Shown here: one piece after another, positions 1 to 6,517 of the stretch | Position numbering within the stretch: the first letter of the stretch is position 1 | Layout of the letters: each line of letters starts with the position of its first letter | Assembly (NCBI GenBank): GCA_002787235.1 | Contig: PCWG01000045.1 | Coordinates: 327-32,809, forward strand | Origin: Nitrospinae bacterium CG11_big_fil_rev_8_21_14_0_20_45_15 | Lineage (GTDB): Bacteria > Nitrospinota > Nitrospinia > Nitrospinales > VA-1 | DNA length: 32,483 nucleotides | Reading direction: 5' to 3' | Notes under the pieces: generated by a model | The model's database searches: none | The model's input: only the letters and a program-made list of their open reading frames with translations | What the model was told of the DNA's origin: nothing | Position numbers and translations under genes: made by a program

Positions 1-932
1 TGGACCGCATGGAAGTAAAAAAGATTCCACGTACGCCTTCGGTTCTTATTTTGATGTCGGTTTTTTTTCTTGTGTCAGTCGCGATTGTTGCGCTTTTGCT
101 TCCACTCCTGCAAGTGCAGGCAGAGAATTTTATTCAAAATTTACCTCGGTACATTGCCGTCGTCCATGGCTGGGTTGAGCCGCTGCTCGAGCGTCTTGCC
201 GGGATAGATCAGGCAAAAGCCCAGATTATTTTGAAGGATGCGCTGGCTAAGTTCGGTACTTTGCCTTTGAAAGTATTATCGGCGGGTTCCGATGTTTTGT
301 GGGGATCGCTTTCCGGGCTTTTTAATATCATCTTAATGATTGCCAATCTGGTCATCATACCCGTCGCGATGTTTTATTTATTGCGCGACTTTGATGAGAT
401 CAATGACAAGGCCTTGGCGTTGATTCCCGAAAGATTTAGAGATTCTATTCTCGCATTGGTCAAAGACATCGACGCCACTCTGGCAGGTTTTGTACGGGGT
501 CAGTTGATGGCGGCCCTGTTGATGGGGATTCTTTATTGCATCGGATTGTTTGTATGCGGAACACCCATGAGTCTGTTCATTGGCCTGGCCGCAGGCCTTG
601 CCAGCCTCGTACCTTATCTGGGCCTGGTTCTGGGTTTTGTTCCCGCCGCTTTCATGACCTTTGCACAATCACATGAGTGGATGTCGGTGCTTGGAGTTGC
701 CGGTGTGTTTGCGGTCGTGCAGGCATTGGAGGGCATGGTCATCACACCAAGAGTTGTTGGGGACAGCATCGGTTTGCACCCCATCGTGATTATGGTTGCG
801 GTTCTTCTGGGAGCTGAGTTCTTCGGCTTCGTCGGTGTCCTCTTAGGTGTGCCCATCGCCGCAGTGATCAACGTCCTCTGCAAAAGAGGTTTGGATGTCT
901 ATAAAGAATCCTCCTTCTTCAACGCTTCTTAA
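1..932 (+). CDS. AI-2E family transporter (PerM-like), 5' truncated by window edge
   Basis: Integral membrane permease of the AI-2E/PerM (UPF0118) family, whose members export small molecules or ions across the inner membrane; the substrate here is unknown. The frame is open to the left edge. The first ATG (position 9) lies in the motif that normally follows the first two helices of the family (an R-M-E-x-x-x-x-P-R-T segment), so the true start is upstream of the window. About 310 residues are visible against a usual 340-370. Hydrophobic segments include residues 12-36, 95-125, 160-185, 190-215, 225-245 and 258-292. The typical C-terminal signature is present: a Pro-Tyr-Leu-Gly segment, then G-D-S-I-G-L-H-P and a helix ending in G-V-P-I-A-A. 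The gene is convergent with the PPIase gene. Family assignment is confident; function in this organism is not. Confidence 0.9.
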   Translation, partial: DRMEVKKIPRTPSVLILMSVFFLVSVAIVALLLPLLQVQAENFIQNLPRYIAVVHGWVEPLLERLAGIDQAKAQIILKDALAKFGTLPLKVLSAGSDVLWGSLSGLFNIILMIANLVIIPVAMFYLLRDFDEINDKALALIPERFRDSILALVKDIDATLAGFVRGQLMAALLMGILYCIGLFVCGTPMSLFIGLAAGLASLVPYLGLVLGFVPAAFMTFAQSHEWMSVLGVAGVFAVVQALEGMVITPRVVGDSIGLHPIVIMVAVLLGAEFFGFVGVLLGVPIAAVINVLCKRGLDVYKESSFFNAS

Positions 933-1034
933 TACCCTTTGATCTGAAATATTTGTATCTGCTCAGCCTGTGTTTGAGAGACCTTCGTGTTTTCTACAGG
1001 GGTAGGAATGTGAATTGTTTCGAGCTCAATTACA

Positions 1035-1082
1035 CCTCGCAATGACAGTCGCTCTGTTTGAGCGTGGACTGCCATTGCGAGG
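1035..1082. repeat. REP-like imperfect hairpin between convergent genes
   Basis: The left arm (1035-1050, CCTCGCAATGACAGTC) and right arm (1067-1082) are reverse complements with one mismatch. An inner GCTC/GAGC pair (1051-1054, 1060-1063) extends the stem. The arm resembles the widespread extragenic palindrome whose core reads CATTGCGAG. It lies between two genes pointing at each other and has no T-run, so it looks more like a REP/MITE-type element than an intrinsic terminator. I saw no second copy in this window. Confidence 0.7.
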
Positions 1083-1107
1083 GATGTCGTATGTGTGGAA
1101 ATGTTGG

Positions 1108-1386
1108 TTAGCTTCGGCTGGTGATTTCGATCAGATGATAACCAAATTGGGTTTTGACCGGTCCATGTACCACGCCTACGGCTTCATTGAAAACGACTTT
1201 GTCAAATTCGGGAACCATTTGTCCGGGGCGAAACTCCCCCAAATCTCCACCCGATGCGCCTGAAGGACATTTGGAATATTTGCTCGCAGTATCTGCAAAT
1301 GAAGCACCGTTTTCGATTTCTTTTTTCAATTTAAGACATTTCTCTTCTGTTTCTACCAACAGATGGCGCGCTGAAGCTGAGGACAT
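1108..1386 (-). CDS. Parvulin-type peptidyl-prolyl cis-trans isomerase, single domain
   Basis: A 92-residue stand-alone PpiC/rotamase domain catalysing cis-trans isomerisation of peptidyl-proline bonds. The full family pattern is visible: N-terminal A-R-H-L-L-V, then F-A-D-T-A-S-K-Y-S, the S-G-A-S-G-G-D-L-G loop, F-R-P-G-Q-M-V-P-E-F-D, and the C-terminal T-Q-F-G-Y-H-L-I strand. There is no signal peptide or second domain, so it should be cytoplasmic, like E. coli PpiC (93 residues). The ATG at 1386 gives the expected domain start. It follows the EgtD-like gene on the same strand by 42 bases and could be cotranscribed with it. The specific client protein is unknown. Confidence 0.93.
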   Translation of the reverse strand: MSSASARHLLVETEEKCLKLKKEIENGASFADTASKYSKCPSGASGGDLGEFRPGQMVPEFDKVVFNEAVGVVHGPVKTQFGYHLIEITSRS

Positions 1387-1428
1387 AATATTTTCCTTTA
1401 GGTTTTAGAGTTTGAATTAAATGTTTCC

Positions 1429-2430
1429 TCACATCTTTTTTGCCTGCCAGATGGGCATGACGTATTGTCGCTGGGAATCGTACAAGCGTTCTATTGTTTC
1501 AAATCCGCTGGATTCTGCCAGTGAATCGATTTCAAATTCTTCGTATTTGTAGGACTGCTCGGTTTGCAGGGTTTCCCATGCCTTGAAATGAAATTCCTTG
1601 TCGAGTGCTGAAATGTGAACCGACTGTTCGCAGGTACTGAAAAGATAACTTTCGATCGACCGGGTGTCCTTATTGTACTGAGCTTGCTGAACAAAATTTT
1701 CTTTTATGAAGTTGCCTCCAAGTGTTTCGTTGATGCGGTCTAACATGTATAAATTGAAATCTTCAAAAAACCCCTGATTGTCATTGTATGCGTTGTACAA
1801 TAACTTCGGATGTTTCATGAGATCGAAGCCGATGACGACGTAATCTCCGATGTTTAAATTTCCTCTCAGACGCGCCAGAAATTTTTTCATGGAAATATAA
1901 TCCATGTTCCCAAGAGTTGCTCCCAAAAAAAGGATCATGTTGCGTCGACTGGAGCTTTCTGTGGCCTGACTGAGCCCTTGAAAAAAATCTCCGATCAATC
2001 CGCTTGCACTAAAATCTGATCCCTGAAATTTTGATTCGAGATTTTTTATTAAAGAGCGAACCGCTCCGTCAGTGATATCAATGGGAATGTAATGGGTGGA
2101 CTGTCCCTCCTTTACCAGGTGGTCTATGAGTACCACTGCCTTTGCCCCGTCGCCTGCCCCGAGTTCGATGAGTTGCAGTCCGTTTTCAAAAGGCAGTCGG
2201 GCAATCACCCCGGCGTGATTTCTAATGATATCAAATTCGCAGGCAGAGGGAGGATAGTTCTCAAGCTGTGTGATTTTGTTAAACATTTCTCCCCCTCGAT
2301 CATCGAATAGTATCCAGGAGGGCAGGGCTTTGGGAGTCCTGGATAAGCCGTCCATAACGGTTTGCGCTAAATCGAGAGTGTTTGATTCAGAGGCGTCAGC
2401 AGAGTTGAGTTTTATAGTGTTAAATCGCAT
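1429..2430 (-). CDS. EgtD-family (Methyltransf_33) SAM-dependent histidine/amino-acid N-alpha-methyltransferase
   Basis: Family members use SAM to trimethylate the alpha-amino group of histidine (EgtD, ergothioneine pathway). Starting at ATG 2430 gives 333 residues, the usual length; the frame stays open to ATG 2514 but the extra 28 residues do not look like the family. Visible: F-D-D-R-G-G-E-M-F (42-50), Y-P-P (59-61), SAM motif E-L-G-A-G-D-G (89-95), P-I-D-I (116-119), L-F-L-G-A-T-L-G-N (167-175), G-F-D-L-M-K (201-206), F-N-L-Y-M-L-D-R-I-N (225-234), and T-E-Q-S-Y-K-Y (290-296). The Glu and Ser of the last motif correspond to the imidazole-binding pair of EgtD. The residue matching EgtD Met252 seems to be Ser261 (S-I-E-S-Y-L), which may alter substrate choice. 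No EgtB partner is in the window. It is divergent from the di-iron oxidase gene. Neither start has a good Shine-Dalgarno. Confidence 0.88.
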   Translation of the reverse strand: MRFNTIKLNSADASESNTLDLAQTVMDGLSRTPKALPSWILFDDRGGEMFNKITQLENYPPSACEFDIIRNHAGVIARLPFENGLQLIELGAGDGAKAVVLIDHLVKEGQSTHYIPIDITDGAVRSLIKNLESKFQGSDFSASGLIGDFFQGLSQATESSSRRNMILFLGATLGNMDYISMKKFLARLRGNLNIGDYVVIGFDLMKHPKLLYNAYNDNQGFFEDFNLYMLDRINETLGGNFIKENFVQQAQYNKDTRSIESYLFSTCEQSVHISALDKEFHFKAWETLQTEQSYKYEEFEIDSLAESSGFETIERLYDSQRQYVMPIWQAKKM

Positions 2431-2598
2431 TGGATGAGGGGTAAGGTTGACGATAAGCGGAGCCTTTGTTATGGTTAAGGATACCCTTTCAACAAATTGC
2501 CACCTCTGTTGCATTGTTGCAGGGTCAGGATTTCATAAAAGTGAAGCTTCATAATACCCAAGCTTAGAGAATTAAGCGAACCCTTTTCAAAAAATCCT

Positions 2599-3663
2599 AT
2601 GACTTTATATTTAGAGTCCCCTGTTTACGAACATCGTTTTTTAAATCTTGAAGAAGAATTTTCTGAACTCATTCGGTCAAAAGATTTACAACGCAAGGTA
2701 GATGCAGGGGATGACCAAATAACCTCTCTTGTCGCATGCATTGAAGAGGCTATTGCAGAGGCTTATAGGATAGATTCAGGGAGTCAGGAATCACACCTGT
2801 TTTTGCAACGAATTCTTTATCAGATCAACCGTATGAAGTTGTTCTGGTACGACGACCTGAAAAATTATGAAAACGAAGACTCACCGTTTCTTTTTTCGAT
2901 CCGATCCAGAATAGAGTCGGCCTGGCAGGGCTGGGAGTTGCAACAACTGGATATGGAAGGAATTGCGAATGAGGACGTCGTTGCTGAGTTGGAAGCTAGA
3001 GTTGAAAAAGATTTGCATCCTCGGTTGAGTGAAACCGGTCGTTATATTCAAAACGATATTACAGAAGCAGGATATCGTCGGCTCATGGCAATACTGTCTG
3101 TCAACGGACTGGTCGAATCAAGTCAACTTTCCAGAGTTCTCGGTGGTGTGGGGAATGAAGTGCAGTCGATGCTGACGCGGATATTTCTGGAAGAGTATGG
3201 CGGCGGCAAGCTGGCGCGCAAGCATTCAACTTTTTTTGAGGCCATGCTGAATTACTTTGATATGAATGCTAAACCAGAAGCCTATCTCGATCTGGTTCCG
3301 TGGAGTGTTCTGGCAGACATCAACCACAGCTTCACTCTTTGCGAAAGAAAAAAATATTTTCTACGTTATGCAGGCGGGTTGTTGTTCACAGAAGTGACAA
3401 CTCCTGCGGTTTTTGATAGTTATAAAATAGCTGGAGAGCGTTTGGGTTTCGACGAGACGGCGGTGGGTTATTGGGACTTGCACATGAAGGAAGACGAGAG
3501 ACACGGTCAATGGATGCTGACAGATGTCGCGTTGCCATTGGCTGAGCGATATCCGGATTGTGCGAACGATATTGTTCTGGGCTACGAACAGCAACGTTTT
3601 CTCAATATTCGTTCGGGTCAGGAGATGCTTCAATCCATTCTGTCGGCTGAGGAAGAGGCTTGA
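2599..3663 (+). CDS. Haem-oxygenase-like di-iron oxidase (HDO; iron-containing redox enzyme family)
   Basis: A 354-residue soluble helical protein of the Haem_oxygenas_2 / HDO superfamily. Characterised relatives (UndA, SznF) use a di-iron site and O2 for oxidative decarboxylation, desaturation or N-hydroxylation. Candidate ligands are E173, E199, H209, E265, H295, D299 and H302. The last three form the diagnostic H-x3-D-x2-H on the core helix (D-L-H-M-K-E-D-E-R-H-G). Spacing from E173 to H302 equals, as I remember them, the SznF ligands (189, 215, 225, 281, 311, 315, 318), offset by 16 throughout. Residues 1-130 resemble a helical dimerisation region. There is no C-terminal cupin, unlike SznF. 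ATG at 2599 directly follows a T/A-rich leader without a clear Shine-Dalgarno. It is divergent from the EgtD-like gene, suggesting joint control. The substrate is unknown; an amine or amino acid is plausible. Confidence 0.85.
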   Translation: MTLYLESPVYEHRFLNLEEEFSELIRSKDLQRKVDAGDDQITSLVACIEEAIAEAYRIDSGSQESHLFLQRILYQINRMKLFWYDDLKNYENEDSPFLFSIRSRIESAWQGWELQQLDMEGIANEDVVAELEARVEKDLHPRLSETGRYIQNDITEAGYRRLMAILSVNGLVESSQLSRVLGGVGNEVQSMLTRIFLEEYGGGKLARKHSTFFEAMLNYFDMNAKPEAYLDLVPWSVLADINHSFTLCERKKYFLRYAGGLLFTEVTTPAVFDSYKIAGERLGFDETAVGYWDLHMKEDERHGQWMLTDVALPLAERYPDCANDIVLGYEQQRFLNIRSGQEMLQSILSAEEEA

Positions 3664-3665
3664 GT

Positions 3666-3711
3666 AACCTGTAAAGTTCAGCTTGGAAAATTTTTCGTTC
3701 AGGTTTTTTTT
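3666..3711 (+). terminator. Weak candidate terminator after the di-iron oxidase
   Basis: AACCTG (3666-3671) pairs with CAGGTT (3700-3705), which runs into a tract of eight T (3704-3711). The loop is long (28 bases) and holds a small GAAAA/TTTTC pairing, so the structure is poor. The T-tract overlaps the 3' end of the convergent small membrane protein gene. Confidence 0.25.
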
Positions 3712-4007
3712 GCCAGGCCAATAATAGCAAGGATTAGCATTAAAAAACCTGAAAGGGTATAGACGTACATTCCGAACGTTGTGTTGCCGAGAATGTCGAC
3801 AAAGTAGGAACGATTTAAAATAAAGCCCCAGTAATACACAAACATATAGGAAACCAGCAGACCCAGGCGAAATCGACCCAGTAACATGCAGATGCATATC
3901 AGCACCACGAAAATCATCGCCTGCCCCATGGGAACTGACATGGTTTTGTCGGAGAGAAAAGCGGTGAGGGGGTCTCTGAAATCTATAGCGTCTAGTTCGT
4001 TTTCCAT
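3699..4007 (-). CDS. Small membrane protein, three transmembrane segments
   Basis: A 102-residue protein not assigned to a named family. It starts with a short acidic N-terminus (M-E-N-E-L-D-A-I-D-F) followed by hydrophobic segments at about 28-48 (I-F-V-V-L-I-C-I-C-M-L-L), 49-65 (L-G-L-L-V-S-Y-M-F-V-Y-Y-W-G-F-I-L) and 78-98 (Y-V-Y-T-L-S-G-F-L-M-L-I-L-A-I-I-G-L), then a Lys-rich tail. ATG at 4007 is chosen over TTG at 4010 because an AGGATAGGG stretch lies just upstream. It begins 13 bases after the peroxidase stop on the same strand, so the two are probably cotranscribed. It could be a membrane partner or electron-input subunit of the peroxidase, but the sequence shows no cofactor-binding motif. 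Confidence 0.75.
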   Translation of the reverse strand: MENELDAIDFRDPLTAFLSDKTMSVPMGQAMIFVVLICICMLLGRFRLGLLVSYMFVYYWGFILNRSYFVDILGNTTFGMYVYTLSGFLMLILAIIGLAKKT

Positions 4008-4020
4008 CAAGCCCTATCCT

Positions 4021-5022
4021 TTAAGGTAGAATGGGTACTGTGACGTTAATGGCTTTTCCTTCCAGTGCTTTCATGAAGTTCACAAGATCCTTTTTCTCTT
4101 GTTCCGTCAATGACAAGGGCATGATCATGGGTGAACGGTTTTTGGCAACGTCACCGCCTCGATTGTAAAATTCCACGACATCTTCAAGTGTCGCTTCACT
4201 GCCATTGTGCATATAGGGAGCACTCCTGGATATATGTCGCAGTCCGGGAGTTTTGAATGCGCCTTTATCCGCTTCATCCTTCGTCACGTTGTAGCGCCCT
4301 AGATTTTCTTTTAGAGGGCCGTGATTTTTTAAGCCGATGTTGTGAAATCCGCTGTCAGTGAAGTTGGGACCATTGTGGCAAAAGGTGCACTTCCCTTTGC
4401 CAAAAAAAACATCCATTCCACGTTGGGCAGATTCCGACATGGCTTTTTTGTTTCCTTTCGAAAATTTGTCGTAGGGCGAGTCTTTTGAAATGATCGAACG
4501 TTCAAAGGTTGCGATGGCTTTCGCAATATTTATTTTAGTGATTCCTTCATTTCCGAATACATTCTTGAACATCGTCACGTAACCGGGGATAGCGTTGAGT
4601 TCTTTGACCAACTCATCCAAATTCTGGTTCATTTCTCCGGTGGATTGAATGGGACCGAGTGCCTGTTCTTCCAGAGTTTTTGCGCGTCCATCCCAGAATT
4701 GAAAATCAAAGTAAGCACTGTTGATGATGGTGGGGCTGTGACGGCCCAGTTCTTTTTGTCCGTTGCCAAGTGCGCGCGGCAGGCCATCGCCCCAACCGAG
4801 TCCGGGATTGTGGCAGGTCGCACAACTGATCCAATTGCTCCCCGAAAGTCGAGGGTCGAAATAAAGGGCCTTCCCGAGTTCTTCCTTGTCTTTCGTCCAG
4901 GCATTGTCCGCAGGATGTTTGACAGTGGGCAAGGGTTGGTATAAGGAATCCTGAGCCAAAACTGACTGGACACCCAGCAACACGAGGCTAAGGGTTAGTA
5001 TATAAAATAAGGGTGATTTCAT
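4021..5022 (-). CDS. Di-haem cytochrome c peroxidase (MauG/CcpA family), periplasmic
   Basis: Reduces H2O2 to water with electrons from periplasmic c-type donors; some relatives (MauG) instead oxidise protein side chains. From ATG 5022 the protein has 333 residues, a Sec signal peptide (about 1-23, ending V-L-A-Q) and a GGAG Shine-Dalgarno eight bases upstream; the frame extends to 5151 but that extension lacks family character. Two haem c sites are visible: C-A-T-C-H (67-71) and C-T-F-C-H (212-216). Other family marks are L-G-K-A-L-Y-F-D-P-R-L-S-G, R-H-S-P-T-I-I-N, F-W-D-G-R-A and K-T-P-G-L-R-H-I. Met271 in P-Y-M-H-N-G-S is the likely axial ligand of the electron-transfer haem. An extended -10 box lies 55 bases upstream. 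The small membrane protein gene follows. Peroxidase against MauG-like activity cannot be settled by eye. Confidence 0.92.
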   Translation of the reverse strand: MKSPLFYILTLSLVLLGVQSVLAQDSLYQPLPTVKHPADNAWTKDKEELGKALYFDPRLSGSNWISCATCHNPGLGWGDGLPRALGNGQKELGRHSPTIINSAYFDFQFWDGRAKTLEEQALGPIQSTGEMNQNLDELVKELNAIPGYVTMFKNVFGNEGITKINIAKAIATFERSIISKDSPYDKFSKGNKKAMSESAQRGMDVFFGKGKCTFCHNGPNFTDSGFHNIGLKNHGPLKENLGRYNVTKDEADKGAFKTPGLRHISRSAPYMHNGSEATLEDVVEFYNRGGDVAKNRSPMIMPLSLTEQEKKDLVNFMKALEGKAINVTVPILP

Positions 5023-5076
5023 TGATGGTTCTCCATAACGAAGATGATTTGCAGTCTTAAAGAGCCCTATCTTTAA

Positions 5077-5085
5077 ATTATAGCA
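5077..5085 (-). promoter_or_regulatory. Extended -10 promoter for the peroxidase gene
   Basis: Reading the minus strand, TGCTATAAT is a perfect extended -10 (TGn plus TATAAT) about 55 bases upstream of the peroxidase ATG. No good -35 is found 17 bases further upstream, as is usual for extended -10 promoters. Confidence 0.45.
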
Positions 5086-5195
5086 GTTGCTTGAACTAAA
5101 ACTGAGTAAAAATATTGTTTTTTTAGAAGATATGATCAGAAAATGTGGCATTTAAAAACGCTTATAAAGGGAATCCGAATCAAAATATTTTTTTG

Positions 5196-5213
5196 AGAAA
5201 CAGGTCTGTTTCT
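5196..5213. promoter_or_regulatory. 18-bp palindrome in the peroxidase / nfu divergent region (candidate operator)
   Basis: AGAAACAG-GT-CTGTTTCT: two perfect 8-base arms around a 2-base centre. It sits in the 316-base intergenic region (5023-5338) between the divergent peroxidase and Nfu genes. Both of those relate to redox and iron, so a redox- or Fe-S-sensing repressor is a reasonable idea, but the sequence does not match an operator I recognise. The rest of the region is A/T-rich with the -10 box noted at 5077 and nothing else I can support. Confidence 0.4.
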
Positions 5214-5338
5214 TCTTGCAGTTCGGTTCGCACCTATTTACCCTTTAAAATAAAATCGAAGCGGGGCAACAGGCATCTAATATACAGGTTAATGATTATT
5301 GCAGTACTTTGAAACAGGCTCAGGAGATCAAACGTTTT

Positions 5339-5926
5339 ATGAAAATCATAGAGAGACAAGAAACGCCCAATCCGGCGGCGTTAAAATTTATTATGGATGG
5401 CCCGGTAACAGAGGGTAAGCCTGAATCATTCACACTGGATGAAGAAGATGAATATCACGGTAACAATGCACTTGCCAAAGCCTTGTTTGCAGTGGGTGCG
5501 ATGGAGGTATTCCTTTGTGACAACTGTGTTTCGGTGACGATGTTCAATGAATCAGCCTGGCAATATTTTATCAATGATGTGATTTTTGCAATTGAAACGC
5601 ATCTCTCACCCGAAGCGAAAAAAGCCGTTGCAGAAAAAGAGAAAAAGGAATCCGTTTTAGATAGAATCGATGTGAGTGAATTTCCTGGTTTTTCTGACGA
5701 TGAGAAACGCAATGTCATTGACGACTTGATGGAAGAGATGGTTCGACCCACGTTGGCCAACGACGGTGGTGGAATGGAGGTGCTGCGTGTTGAGGGCAAT
5801 GAAGTATGGATCAAATATCAAGGTGCCTGTGGCAGTTGCCCCAGCTCGACAGGCGGTACCTTGAGAGGAATAGAAAAAGTATTGAAAGGTTTTTTGAGCC
5901 CCGAATTGAGTGTGAAAATCACTTAA
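5339..5926 (+). CDS. Nfu-type iron-sulphur cluster carrier (Nfu_N + NifU C-terminal domain)
   Basis: A 195-residue Fe-S scaffold/carrier, with the domain order of mitochondrial NFU1: an Nfu_N domain (about 1-90, with Q-E-T-P-N-P-A-A-L-K-F near the start) and a NifU-like C-terminal domain (about 120-195). The C-terminal domain carries E-M-V-R-P-T-L-A-N-D-G-G-G and the cluster-binding C-G-S-C (C164, C167). Two carriers typically share one 4Fe-4S cluster and deliver it to client apoproteins in the cytoplasm. ATG 5339 has AGGAG 12 bases upstream and matches the family start; TTG 5309 would add ten residues. An oddity is a second C-x2-C (C60, C63) inside the Nfu_N domain. The gene is divergent from the peroxidase gene. 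Confidence 0.92.
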   Translation: MKIIERQETPNPAALKFIMDGPVTEGKPESFTLDEEDEYHGNNALAKALFAVGAMEVFLCDNCVSVTMFNESAWQYFINDVIFAIETHLSPEAKKAVAEKEKKESVLDRIDVSEFPGFSDDEKRNVIDDLMEEMVRPTLANDGGGMEVLRVEGNEVWIKYQGACGSCPSSTGGTLRGIEKVLKGFLSPELSVKIT

Positions 5927-5944
5927 AGAGAAAGTCTTTGTTTC

Positions 5945-5974
5945 CCTCAAATAGCTTCACAGAATTATTTGAGG
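5945..5974. repeat. Inverted repeat between convergent nfu and small gene
   Basis: CCTCAAATA (5945-5953) and TATTTGAGG (5966-5974) form a perfect 9-bp stem with a 12-base loop. It lies just after the nfu stop and covers the stop codon of the convergent 50-residue small gene. There is no T-run on either side, so termination by this hairpin would be weak; it may instead protect the 3' ends. Confidence 0.4.
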
Positions 5975-6117
5975 CCTCTCAATATTCTACGCCCATAGAT
6001 ATTCACTAATGCCAACAAGTTCCATTCGTACAGGTATTTGTCCCGTTGAGTGATTTTTTTAGCAGATTCTGATGATGTGCCGGTTGTTTGCATTCTGTGG
6101 GGCTTGTCTTTTGTCAT
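5965..6117 (-). CDS. Small protein of 50 residues, unknown
   Basis: Reading the minus strand from ATG 6117 gives 50 codons and a TAA. The protein is basic, starting M-T-K-D-K-P-H-R-M-Q, with a Ser/Thr-rich part (T-T-G-T-S-S-E-S) and a more ordered second half (Y-L-Y-E-W-N-L-L-A-L-V-N-I-Y-G-R-R-I-L). A GGAGAGGA Shine-Dalgarno sits about eight bases upstream. It starts 20 bases after the stop of the 55-residue small gene on the same strand, making a two-gene transcript. The aromatic and hydrophobic C-terminal half could form one amphipathic helix. No family is recognised; support is the Shine-Dalgarno and the paired layout. Confidence 0.5.
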   Translation of the reverse strand: MTKDKPHRMQTTGTSSESAKKITQRDKYLYEWNLLALVNIYGRRILRGLK

Positions 6118-6137
6118 AAGGATATCCTCTCCGTTGA

Positions 6138-6305
6138 TCAATTCAAACCTTTATAGGATTTAGGAACATTGTCTCCGAACAACGTCTTCAGTAATTTTTG
6201 ATTTTCCCGGTCAAGTTCTTGCTTTATTTTTTCAACCCGATATAATTTTTCCTGTTGCAGGCTGGCTGTCAAAATGGATTTATATTTTTCCTTTTTGTGG
6301 TTCAT
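6138..6305 (-). CDS. Small charged coiled-coil-like protein of 55 residues
   Basis: ATG 6305 opens a 55-codon frame ending in TGA. The product begins M-N-H-K-K-E-K-Y-K-S-I-L, and residues 15-43 are a run of charged heptad-like sequence (L-Q-Q-E-K-L-Y-R-V-E-K-I-K-Q-E-L-D-R-E-N-Q), likely a coiled coil. It ends L-F-G-D-N-V-P-K-S-Y-K-G-L-N. An AGGAG Shine-Dalgarno lies seven bases before the start, and a perfect TATAAT (6347-6352, minus strand) lies about 42 bases upstream. It is the first gene of a small two-gene unit with the 50-residue protein. Function unknown; the coiled coil suggests a protein-binding or regulatory peptide. Confidence 0.55.
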   Translation of the reverse strand: MNHKKEKYKSILTASLQQEKLYRVEKIKQELDRENQKLLKTLFGDNVPKSYKGLN

Positions 6306-6346
6306 GATGTTCTCCTGCTCCGTAATGTGTATTAAGGTTATGAATG

Positions 6347-6352
6347 ATTATA
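6347..6352 (-). promoter_or_regulatory. Candidate -10 box for the two small genes
   Basis: A perfect TATAAT on the minus strand, 42 bases upstream of the ATG at 6305. No convincing -35 is seen at the usual spacing. The remainder of 6306-6517 is A/T-rich spacer; a perfect TTGACA (6461-6466, plus strand) occurs but has no matching -10. Confidence 0.35.
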
Positions 6353-6517
6353 TGCAAGCCTCATGCCACTTTTTGATTCCGCAAAGATGATCTATTTAAG
6401 TATTTATTTATGTGTATTTACAGGGCTATCTTTTTTTGTGAATGTTGTCTTGTAAGTTTATTGACACTTTATTCGTGGAATTTTGACGGGTAATTTAAAA
6501 TCAGGGTAGGAGGGCGC

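Noticed and set aside
1015-1263. Plus-strand frame through the REP-like hairpin
   Set aside because: Overlaps the PPIase gene antisense and its N-terminal half is the repeat.
2542-2551. TGAAGCTTCA palindrome in the divergent region between the EgtD-like and di-iron oxidase genes
   Set aside because: Only 10 bp; such palindromes are expected by chance. It would matter only if conserved in relatives.
3361-3897. 178-codon open frame on the minus strand
   Set aside because: Lies antisense across the di-iron oxidase 3' end and the small membrane protein; composition is Phe/Leu/Arg-rich in a shadow-frame manner and it has no family likeness.
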